Assembly (NCBI GenBank): GCA_947034895.1
Contig: OX344764.1
Span: forward strand, 40,116,935 to 40,180,934
Direction of reading: 5' to 3'
From: Rhytidiadelphus loreus
Lineage: Eukaryota; Streptophyta; Bryopsida; Hypnales; Hylocomiaceae
DNA length: 64,000 nucleotides
Position numbers and translations under genes: made by a program. This document shows positions 28,096 through 38,300 of the stretch, piece after piece. Under the pieces are notes generated by a model. It saw only the letters and a program-made list of their open reading frames with translations, was not told the origin of the DNA and did not search any database. Within the stretch, counting starts at the first letter, position 1. The number at the start of each line of letters is the position of its first letter.

Positions 28096-28740
28096 GGTTG
28101 TAGACTTTTCAAGACTATCGTGGCTCTATGCCCTTGGTGACCTGCCACCATCACAAGTTGCAATTCATAGCCTTTTCTTCTTTCAATTTGCATCTTACAC
28201 GCTTGGATCATAAAGATTAAAGGTTGTGATTTGAAAATGTACACAACCGGTTATGTATGCTAACCTACTCGTTGCTATCGTGTCTCGTCGGTTATCTAAT
28301 ACATATTAATTGGTTGTTGACTTTTCAAGACTACTTACTATGACTCTATGCCATTGGCAACTTGTCGCCATTGCCATCACAAGTTGCAACTCATAAACTT
28401 CTCTCCTTTTCAATTTGCATCCTACACCCTTGAATCATAAAGATCAAAGGTTGTGATTGAAAAATGTACAACCGGTTATGTATGCTAACCTACTTGTTGC
28501 TATCGTGGCTCATCGGTTATCTAATACAAAACTGGTTGTTGACTTTTCAAGATTACCGTGACTCTATGCCATTAGTCATTAATTACCATTACAAGTTGCA
28601 AGTCATAACCTTTTCTCCTTTCAATTTGCATCCTACACCCTTGAATTATGAAGATCAAAGGATGTAACTCAAAAGTGAACAACCAATTATGTATGATAAC
28701 CAACTTACTGCTACCGCACCTTGTTGGTTATCTAATACTT
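28096..28740 (+). repeat. Tandem repeat, ~216-222 bp unit, three copies
   Basis: Units start at 28,096, 28,312 and 28,534 with GGTTGTTGACTTTTCAAGA. Each contains GACTCTATGCC, CACAAGTTGCAA, TTTCAATTTGCATC and an ACCGGTTATGTATGCTAACC stretch, then CGGTTATCTAATAC. Divergence is about 10-15% by eye. Non-coding. Confidence 0.9.
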
Positions 28741-28795
28741 TTTTTAGAGTAGTATTTTAATATCCTAACATTGTGCAGGGGACTAACTTGACCAA

Positions 28796-29030
28796 ACGGA
28801 CATTTAACCCTTAAAGGATGGATTGGTAACCATGGAAATCATCCATTTTGGTATCGTGTGAATTATTGATTTAAAAAATCCAAAAGTACTCACTAGAAGT
28901 CAAACTATTGTAGAAGACCTCTCCTTCTCACACAAAATTTGGAAGATGAATAGTTCTATCCTACATAGAAGCATTATTTTTCATTCATTGGTTGTAGCAT
29001 TGTTTATTGGTTGACCCTTAAATGACGTGC
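28796..29030 (-). repeat. Dispersed repeat family E, inverted copy
   Basis: Read on the - strand this segment parallels 33,825-34,015 and 41,115-41,345. All three share TTCATC-TCCAAATTTTGTGTG, GTCTTCTACA, AATGAGTGCTTTTG, AATTCACACG, GATTTCCATGGTGA and an end near TTTAAGGGTTAA. Non-coding; probably a decayed non-autonomous transposon. Confidence 0.65.
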
Positions 29031-29129
29031 CCCCCTATGACCAAGGAAGTTACCAAAACTGTTTTGTGTCTATAGTGAACAATGAAGCCATCCATTGACC
29101 ACTTTTCAACCTCATCGTCCTTGAAGGAA

Positions 29130-29436
29130 TACGGTAGTTTGCTCTTATAGAAACCACTAACAAAGTGGTACATTTTGCTTTCTTCAATATACCTATTGTA
29201 CATTTCAAGAGATGGTCACTTTTAGTGACAACGACTATGTTTCAACTTCAATTTCTTTTAACTAATTCCACAAAGGTCCCCAAAATAATATAAAACAACT
29301 TGGGTTCCATGGGTTCCATGCCGATTCCATTTTAATTTCTTCCAACAGAAATTGACTGAAAATTATTTCATGGAGTTCCGCTTACCCCCAAGTTCTTATT
29401 AGTTTAGGGCACTTTAAGAGCAGACTACCTTATTAG
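29130..29436. mobile_element. Non-autonomous TIR element, family A copy 3 (~307 bp)
   Basis: The left end TACGGTAGTTTGCTCTTATA and the right end on the opposite strand TAAGGTAGTCTGCTCTTAAA are inverted repeats of about 26 bp. The interior is inverted relative to copies 1 and 2 and contains CATTTCAAGAGATGGTCAC and a single unit related to the 94-bp repeat. Confidence 0.65.
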
Positions 29437-29674
29437 TGTAGCATGTGTTGGACTGATGAATTCTTTTCATGATGGCACTAATTTTGCACCCACACTAATA
29501 GTAGGAGTCAATGGAGTCAAAATGTCTGGTTACTTTAGGGTTTGAATAAGTTTTCATTGACTTTCTAAATTACTTTCTAGGAAAAATACTTGAGAAAATC
29601 AAATGGAAAATGTAGATCTTGATATCTACAAGATGGGCATGTGATGAAAACATAGATCCTATGTTTAATAAAGT

Positions 29675-30255
29675 CCTGGGGGGGTCACTCAATGTATTCT
29701 TTAAACATCACGTGCGATCTAGTAAATTTTCTATCCCTATTTACTTTTTCATAAATTTTGATTTAACTCCAAATTTTTGGGTGTTGTTACATAATCAATA
29801 TATATTTCATGTGAAAAAAAAAATGGATTCAAAAGAAATTCAACAAGATATCCAAATGCACAATTGAAGATTACACTAAAATGGTTGTATTTTCACTTCA
29901 AATATTTATCAAGATTGCATTTGAATGACAATTGTATCCAACTTTTGTATGCATAAACTTTAGCCAAGCCTTCATTTATTGGAAATTTAAAAACTATTTT
30001 TAAACTATTATTTACTATATAAAATAGGGGGTCAATTTTTTTTCCAAGTATACAGTGCATTTATTTCTTACAAAATTTGTGAGTAATTATTTCAGATAAA
30101 GAAAATTTTCAAAAATTCACAATATGAAATTCCAACATAGTAAAACATACTATAATTTTTTCAAACTCTTTAAATGATTTTTTACCATATAAAATAGGGG
30201 GTCAAAGATTTTGTTCACACGTGATCCAAAGAATACATTGAGTGAAGCCCTCGAG
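29675..30255. mobile_element. MITE family C copy 2 with 8-9 bp target duplication
   Basis: The left end (CTGGGGGGGTCACTCAATG, TATTCTTT, ACATCACGTGCG) is inverted at the right end (CTCGAGGGCTTCACTCAATG, TATTCTTT, ATCACGTGTG). The element is flanked by AATAAAGT at 29,667-29,674 and 30,256-30,263; the next base, C, is shared too. An 8-bp duplication suggests hAT and a 9-bp one suggests Mutator. The interior is AT-rich with no transposase. Confidence 0.85.
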
Positions 30256-30622
30256 AATAAAGTCCCATCTACAATATGTCTACATTGTTAGTATATAAAA
30301 TGAAAATTCAAAATTGTTGAACCTATTATTACAAGTGGTTATTCAAATTAGTATGAAATACTAATGTTGGATGTGAGTTATAGAAGAAAGGATGTGGGAA
30401 CATAGATGATCTTTATTACATGGTCATTTGGCTATTGCAAAGAGTGAAGAACTTTATTTTATTTTATTTTTTGCATATCTAACCATAGGATCTTGTACTA
30501 GACTAGTGGAAGAATGTGTGGAAGAAATTTCAAAAACATTGACCATACGGATTGCAAGATATAGTTGCATTTAAAGTGAAGAAAACAAGTTTTTTTGCAC
30601 CTTGCTTGACTACATTAGATAT

Positions 30623-30940
30623 GGGCAATTTCGTTAAAATGGCGCCATTCTGCTATTTTGGCAATTTTTACAGTTCAGATTGGGTGGTCTCAAATGTACA
30701 ACTATCTTAGATATTTGAAATCTATAATTTTTTTAGATGTTTGAAATCTACATTTGTTGTACATGTCACTTTTACAATTTAGACCGCATGGTTTGAAATC
30801 TATACTAGTCCTAGATGTATGAAATCTATATAAAACAAAGATTTATCAAATCTATACCTGTCTTAGACATCACTTTTATAATTCAGACTAAGTAGTCTAA
30901 AAATGGCACATGGAATACCACCATCTTAACGAAATTGGCC
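30623..30940. mobile_element. MITE family F copy 1
   Basis: Ends GGGCAATTTCGTTAAAATGG and (opposite strand) GGCCAATTTCGTTAAGATGG, with the inner GGAATACC/GCCATTCTGC. The interior repeats GATGTTTGAAATCTA and TCACTTTTACAATTTAGAC. It is collinear with the copy at 43,571-43,873. Confidence 0.8.
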
Positions 30941-31106
30941 ATAGATGTTTTTTTGACCTTCAGAAGACCGTGAGTTCTTTGGAGTTCCTAAACTATGGGA
31001 ACTTGTCCGCAGTAGTACAGTAGTCTAATGTGTTCGAGAGACTGCCACCTCGGATAATATTAATTAATTAATTTTTGTCTTTTTCCCAATTCTAATTAAT
31101 AATATT

Positions 31107-31550
31107 ATTTTAAATTTTCATTTATTTTAAATTTTCATTTATTTTAAATTTTCATTTATTTTAAATTTTCATTTATTTTAAATTTTCATTTATTTTAAAT
31201 TTTCATTTATTTTAAATTTTCATTTATTTTAAATTTTCATTTATTTTAAATTTTCATTTATTTTAAATTTTCATTTATTTTAAATTTTCATTTATTTTAA
31301 ATTTTCATTTATTTTAAATTTTCATTTATTTTAAATTTTCATTTATTTTAAATTTTCATTTATTTTAAATTTTCATTTATTTTAAATTTTCATTTATTTT
31401 AAATTTTCATTTATTTTAAATTTTCATTTATTTTAAATTTTCATTTATTTTAAATTTTCATTTATTTTAAATTTTCATTTATTTTAAATTTTCATTTATT
31501 TTAAATTTTCATTTATTTTAAATTTTCATTTATTTTAAATTTTCATTTAT
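31107..31550 (+). repeat. 17-bp minisatellite, about 26 nearly perfect copies
   Basis: The unit TTTTCATTTATTTTAAA is repeated end to end with no variant seen over about 444 bp. It is A+T-only except for one C per unit. Such homogeneity points to recent expansion or ongoing slippage or unequal exchange. No gene overlaps it. Confidence 0.97.
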
Positions 31551-31828
31551 TTAATAATGTGATTGTGATGTTGTGATTTACAACATTGGGAACAACCCAT
31601 CTAATGCATTTTGTGACTTTGAATCTTTTTAGCTTAAAACTTTTGCACTACTAATTTTGAATTTCTATTTTCTTATGTGAAATAATTTTTTATGAGTGGA
31701 TTTTTTTTTAAAACACTTAATGTTCACAAATGAAGTAGAAGTAGATTCAAAACACAGTAATCTCAATAATGAGATTATTCTAGCAAGATATCTTAACCTA
31801 GTGAAACCTTATTTAGAAATGAATCCAT

Positions 31829-32071
31829 GGTCAATTTTGTTAAAATGGCGGTATTCCACATGTCATTTTAATAGAATATCTTCTACAAATGGAAAATAAG
31901 TGTGCCACGATAGGGTCATACATGTGCCAAATTTATGCCTAGCACATTCAAATCACTCCTAATTCACACATATCCACTCCCCTCAGACAATCTTTCCATT
32001 GTTTTCATTCTTTCAGTGGTTTCATTTTGTGCCATTTTAAATAGAATACCGCCATTTTAACGAAATTGACC
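31829..32071. mobile_element. MITE family F copy 2, 243 bp, well-preserved ends
   Basis: GGTCAATTTTGTTAAAATGG (31,829) plus CGGTATTC is matched in inverted orientation by GGTCAATTTCGTTAAAATGG plus CGGTATTC ending at 32,071: about 28 bp with one mismatch. The interior differs from copies 1 and 3, so the family shares ends more than content. No clear target duplication beyond AT. Confidence 0.85.
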
Positions 32072-32650
32072 ATATCCTATAAGTTATTTTTTCAAGATGT
32101 GTTGGTTGCTTGAAAAACAAAATTGTCCATAATTTTCACATCACTAATCCAAATGGAAAGAAAAAAAGCTTCCCATGACCCATATAGATAAAAATACAAT
32201 CTATGAGAAACAAATTTTAAGAAAAATTATTTCAAGTTTTTGTGGGGTTCTTTTTTTGCCTACCAAACTAAAATTTTGGTTTTTTGTGCCATAATTTTTG
32301 CTCCCATGCATTGATTGAAATAAAAATTATATTCCTAGAAAGTTAATGTGTCTTTCTATCCCACAAAAGAATTCTAAAAGTCATGACAAATATTGAAACC
32401 GCAAGAGTTTGCCCCAAATCCATTCAGTTATTCCTAAGGGGACAAATGAATGGAATTTTACAATTATTCTAACCCATGAGAATAATTGTTGGCTTCAAAA
32501 ACTAATACAAAAAAATTTAAAATTTTAGGTAGTAGAGGAGGTTAAAGTGGATAATTGGGGAATTGGTTTTCACAAAATTTAAAAATCATTATATACATAT
32601 ACAAACAATAAGCTAAAGTTGATACTTACCGCATCCAACCTTGTTTGGTG

Positions 32651-33068
32651 CCTAAAGATGCCCCCCCCAAATATGATCACTGAATGCAAATGGATTTGAA
32701 GTGGAGAAGGGCCCTAAAAGGCAAACAATTTAGATACACTTTCTTGGATGCCTAAAAATAATCCACATTCACGAATATGATCACTCAATGCAAATAGATT
32801 TGAAGTGGGGAAGGACCCTAAAAGTCAAAAGGTTTAGGTACACTTTCTTGGGTGCCTAGAGATGACCCACATTCACAAATACCATCACTCAATGCAAATG
32901 CAAATGGATTTGAAGTGGAGAAGGGCTTTGAAAGGTAGATGGTTTTAGGTACACTCTCTTGGTTGGCTAAAAACGACCTACATTCACGAATACAATCACT
33001 CCATGCAAATGGATTTGAAGTTGGGAAGGACCTTCAAAGGCAGACGTTACTAGTTACGCTTTCTAGAT
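32651..33068 (+). repeat. Tandem repeat, ~100-110 bp, four copies
   Basis: Each unit has a CCTAAARATG start, CCACATTCACRAATA, ATCACTCAATGCAAATGGAT, TTGAAGTGGAGAAGG and a TAGGTACACTTTCTTGG end. Units begin near 32,651, 32,751, 32,855 and 32,965. Non-coding. Confidence 0.88.
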
Positions 33069-33824
33069 CACATAGTAGGGCCGACAAGGAACAAAATAAA
33101 TCTACGAAGTCCCTCAATCTCCGTTAGAACAACCACCCTACGTGGAATAATCAAACAACTTGGAGAGAATGGAGGATACCTATATATTACTTACAGGAAC
33201 ACTTGTAGGGCTCCGCGGATCCTCAAAGTTTGCACAAAACAAGCATTAGTACTCACTTTGCAATCTTGCATGCAAAGAGAAGAGTTTCATTGGAAGGAAT
33301 GGAACCACGTCGGTGATTCGAAGCATCACGTATGCTATCACCGACCATTCCAATGCAGACATCAGGCCCTTGTGAGCAGTGCGCACTTCTCTTTGTTGTT
33401 CACAGAAACAGCATCTTCCAGTTGTTTTTTAATGCAAATACGAAGAAATTCACTGCAATTTGAGAAACAGCATCTTCTTCCGATGTCGTGCGTCACTGCC
33501 ACTCTTCAAAGTTCACTTTGCTTTATGCGCCTCTAGCCCCCGCCTATGAATGAATTCGTACGTGGTAGCGGCCTGGAGAGCAGTGGCAATGCAGATTTGG
33601 AGGTTCAAAGGAAAAAAAATAAAAAAATAAAAAATTTATGGCTTGAGAAAATTCTACTTTGAGATGAGATCTTCACATTTCTGCAAGTGTTTTTCACCCC
33701 CTCCTATTCGTCTCAATGAACTAATTCAATTCCTTGCACACAAAAAAAAATGAAGCATCAAGTAAGCATAACTAATCACATCATTAGCCCATAAACGATG
33801 GAGAAGATGTTTTCTGGCTAATGA
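33069..33824. other. Intergenic DNA
   Basis: A frame of about 90 codons at 33,258-33,536 lacks any recognisable domain and is unlikely to be a gene. The remainder shows only simple A/T-rich runs near 33,610-33,640. Confidence 0.45.
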
Positions 33825-34015
33825 ATGACAAATAATCTCTCTCCATGCAAGACAGAAGTGCAACTATTCATCCTCCAAATTTTGTGTGAAAAGGGAATGT
33901 CTTCTACAGTAGTCTGACTTCCAATGAGTGCTTTTGCATTTCTTTAAGCCAACAATTCACACGGTTCCAAAAACAATCGATTTCCACGGTGACTAAGTTC
34001 GTCGTTTAAGGGTTA
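33825..34015 (+). repeat. Dispersed repeat family E, direct copy
   Basis: Homologous to 41,115-41,345 and, inverted, to 28,796-29,030. It ends in GTTTAAGGGTTAAA. Confidence 0.65.
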
Positions 34016-34019
34016 AAGA

Positions 34020-35366
34020 CGGTAGAACACAAATTATTTTTTTGACAAACATACTTGGATGTACTTCATTCATTCTTTGACAAAGTACCTTGGTGATGGG
34101 TCTTGTCCTTTTGGGGGTAACCATGTAAGCACGTTAGAGACCTAAAAGTTCCGGACGAATGGATGCCTTCAATCACTATCAATTGTAGAAGCAAAGAATG
34201 CACCTATTGATCCCGTCATCAGAGTACCTTGGTTGTGGAGAGTACCTTAGTTGTGGGGGGTCGCGTCCTTGCCGGGTTGAGATATTTATTAACCCACCCA
34301 GTGGACGGCAAGACGGCAAGAGAGTCTTAGAGTCCAATATTTCTCCTGCGCCAGTTACTGCTGCAGAATCCGTTTTACGTCGAAACAAGTACCAGGAACC
34401 AGTGCAATCGCGTCCACTTTTAGTAATCTCGTGGGTCCAGATGCGAATCTCTTTGTCTGGAAAGAACAAGTCCAAGACACCTGCAGAGCCAAATCTAGAC
34501 AAACACAAGTAAGCTAAGTCAAGCCCCTCCCTGCACTTTCTTGGGGAAGTTCTAGCCTAGACTCTCAAGTCTCAAGTCTCAATCCTCTCACTAGCTGGCT
34601 CTTTCGATCACTAGCTGCTTGCTCAAGAGAGGTTTGATCATACTTTCATTGATTCATGATCACAGATTCAGTGGTATTAGTGGACCGAAGCTTCCAAGGG
34701 AGATGCTAGGAACAGACGAGTTTACGATGCAAGCAAGAGAGAATGTGCAACCGACGGAAGCTACAACGACAGTTGCCACTGCTACCTGGCGGCCAGGCCC
34801 TTTCGTTCTCGATATTCCAGTCAAGGTTTATGATCGAAAGTACTGCGTTCCTGGTCTGCAAGGAGACGTCAATGCGAGCATGGCCCAGTCAAGGCAACAC
34901 GACAGTCGCTTTTTAAGCCCGTGAGGATCGTGATGCGGGTGGTTACTGTGGGCGTAGAATATAGTCTATATGGAATGCGTGGGTTTAGTTCAATCTCCCG
35001 CGACTGGGGGATTGATTGTTTCCCGGGGTTTTGTGGGAGTCTCAGGCTCGGACAGACTGAGATTCTCACTGGAATTGAAGTCCTGGAGAAGCAAGCTAGC
35101 CAATCAGTGTGAATTAATTGTGAGACTAGCTAGATCCCTGAAGATTCAAACTTTTGAGGAATTGAAGAAGCGCCAGTTTCGAATGAGTCATAACGTACGG
35201 CGGTTCTGAATGCACACCACTGGAACTGCAAATGTTCGAAGAATCGAATTAATTTGTACACTAGTGTATACTGTGATTGCGTTGAGCTTATTAGCTTGCG
35301 ACGGCGAAGATTGAATCGCTTGTTAATTGAAACATTGAGAGTTCAGATAGACCATTCTCCAGTTGC
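34020..35366. other. Region upstream of the membrane-protein gene
   Basis: A ~1.3-kb stretch with higher GC and many short overlapping frames, none with a domain or splice support. A duplicated phrase GAGTACCTT(G/A)GTTGTGG occurs at 34,221 and 34,240, and CTCAAGTCTCAAGTCTCAA at 34,563. It probably contains promoter and 5' UTR sequence. Confidence 0.45.
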
Positions 35367-38300
35367 ATGCCCCTCGAGATCACGATGGTGGCGAAGCTTG
35401 AATCACAGATATTGAGTCCTGTTACAAAGGTGCCGAAAACTAGAATGGGTGGGATTTGTTCCATCCTGGGTTTAGTATTGGTGTGTTTGTTGTGGGCGCA
35501 ACCAGTGCAGAGCAGTGATGACAACAATCGCATGAGGAAATTGCTTTGGGTACAACCCAGTTTTCGCTCGGACTTTCCTAGTATTATTACTACTACTGCC
35601 GCAGCTGGTGACGCCGTCATTAGCGAATGGAAAATCGGTGAGTTACTTCCATGCCTATTTCCAAACACCTTCCTAGCTGTTTCTTGAAGGAATTACACCC
35701 GGTGGGAATTCGATTATGCCCACGTAAATTTCCGCAAATATTGATAGCGGATTTCTCATTGACAGTTGTTTGAATGGAGGTAAACGCGTCGATCGATCGC
35801 CAGTTTGATAAATTGACAACCATCAAGGTCATGCATGGTTTGGGAGCACCTTGTTTCAGTGTACTCCGTGTCTTACTTCTCGGAATTTTGTAAATTTTCA
35901 AGAGGTTTTAATTTGATTGAGTCGTCACTGTTGTCTCTTCGAGTCTAAATGATTCATGAATTCTGTGCTTACTTCTGAATGAGAAGAAGCTGTGTCTAGC
36001 TTACAGTACAGTAATGGTTGATTTGGCAAACGTACGCAGCCCACGGGCGAGCATTGCTGGTTATCAAAGAGTCGAATTTCCGGCCATTGGCACTGAGGGA
36101 CGACCGTCTCGACCCGTTTGATCATTTCAACCATTACCGCAAGGGGTACGACGTGAAGAGCAAACATTACTGGGGGGTGAGTAGTACAATCCTTCCACCC
36201 ATGCATTCCTCAAGTGAGAACTACAATAAAGTTGCATCAATCTACATTAAATTGATTCGGAGTCGTCACGAGAGTGTTTGTTACCCAGATAGAGGTATCC
36301 ATAGTAGATATGAATTAGTGCGATCAAAAATAATGAAATGGAAGAAATTCTAGACTTTTTTCCCATTCACTAGGTTGAAAGGCTTTGGTTTTGAGGCTGA
36401 ATTTCGAGTTCTGAAGGTTGTAAATTGAACGTGGAATGGCAGTCTGTAGCGTTTACAGGAATCTCTGGGTACGCAATTGCAGTGGTATGGCTGGTGTTGG
36501 GGTTGCTCCTCCTCATTTTCGCTTGCTGCAAAGCGTGCTTCTGCGGGAAGAGGTCACGCTCCAAAAAGCCTCGCTCCAGAGGTTACCACACGGCTACCAC
36601 AGTCATCGTCGTCCTCCTCTCCACCATTGCAGTGTAAGCAAGCCTTGAATTCAGACACCAAATTATTAGGGGTTTGGGTATACGTTTTGCGGTGCCTACG
36701 GAGCTGACGAAAGCTATATGTGGATGTGTGAGCCTTGAATTCAGACACCAAATTACTAGGGTTTGGGTATAAGTGACCACGGAGCCGACAAAAGCTACAT
36801 GTGGATGTGCGAGCCTTGAATTCAGACACCAAATTATTAGGGCTTTGGTATAAGTTGTGTGCAGTTGACAAAAGCTGTATGTGGATGTGTTGCAGTGGCT
36901 GCAGCGTGGTGTTGTTCGTGGCTTGGAAAAAGTTCTCAGCGCAAGCGTACAACGTGGAGGACGTGGTTGTAGAAGCAGCTCACAACGCCACGGATAGCAT
37001 CCATGGCGTCTCCGACACCCTGGGGCAAGTGAAGGGCATTGTGTTGCCTTACAACCCGGGGTTGTACCGCTCCTTGAACTCCACGGAGACGAAGCTCAAC
37101 AGCCTCGCCTCTGTGGTGAACGAGAAAATCTTTGTCAACAAGAAGACCTATCAGAAGGTTTTCAAAATCTTGTGAGGAAGTCCCCCTCTTGCTCCTTTTT
37201 TAAACCTTAATTTGGTGGAAGAGGATCTTGAGAGTGAAACCCTACTAACAATGTTGTCGTGATCTGTTGTTTTCAGAGAAATTGTGTTCCTTGTGGTGGT
37301 TTCGCTGAATCTGCTTCTCATTGTTCTCGGATTTGGTACGCTGGCAGCTTCCCTCGTCTGGTCCCTTCTTGACTTATTGAAACGAAGTTCAAAATGTAAC
37401 CCCTTTCAAAATGACTACCCAATTGAGATGGTGCACAGACTAATCATGTGGAATGTGTGGGCATGTCCTTGGGAGCACAGCATCAACATTTCTAAGATGG
37501 AGGCGCTTCTTCTACCTGTAAGTGAACATCAATTTAGCGTTAAGCACTGGCCAGAATTGATCTAATGTCCTACTAGATTAAGGTTAACCCATTTTATTCA
37601 CTATGTCAATTTATATTGATGTTTTGAGAGGAATACCATTGTATCCAGGAGTTTCACAAGTTTGCAAGTTCACAATAATAGAGTGACCGAGATTCCCCTT
37701 GTCAATGCTTTTCACGATTGGAAGTTTCTTAAAGATTTTGTTCATTGTTTGCAGGATTATCGTGGTCACGTGGATTTTCATCGCCTTGAATTGGGTCATG
37801 TATGGGTTCTATTTCTCTGTTCACTAGTAAGCTCCAGACCTTCTTCCTTTTCCTGTGAAAAAATTTGCATAATTTGAATCCAATTTGTTCTAGCTTGTTT
37901 CTGCAGCTTCTTGTATTGAATGATTAAGGCGTTCTGACGTAAGAGCTTTTCACATCATTCAGTCTTCTATTGAATGATCTAGATAGCATGGTTACACTAG
38001 AATTGTGGGATGTTAACAAATGAGGTGAATCTTGGCTGGATGTTATCAGTTTGGCAGATGACACCTGCTTAGCTTTCAAACAATACCTTCAAAGCTCCCA
38101 GAACACCACTCTTGATGACTTACTTCCGTGCGGGGACTTAGCTTCCTCCTCCACACAATACTTTCAAATTCGAAAGTCCATGAAGGGTGTGCTTGCTTCG
38201 GTAAACATGATTTTCTGAACACATTTCAGGGTTTTCTATTTCTTGTACTTGCGTTTCTCTATGTACCTCAAATCTTGAAGTTTGATAGTGTAGTCCGATC

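Noticed and set aside
31107..31550. Regular 17-bp repeats as a CRISPR-like array
   Set aside because: The units are directly adjacent with no unique spacers, and the context is a eukaryotic genome; this is a minisatellite.
33258..33536. 92-codon open frame
   Set aside because: No domain, signal peptide or splice support, and the sequence is Cys/His-scattered without spacing typical of zinc fingers.
34619..34924. 101-codon open frame upstream of the membrane-protein gene
   Set aside because: No recognised family; overlaps other frames and fits better as promoter or leader sequence.
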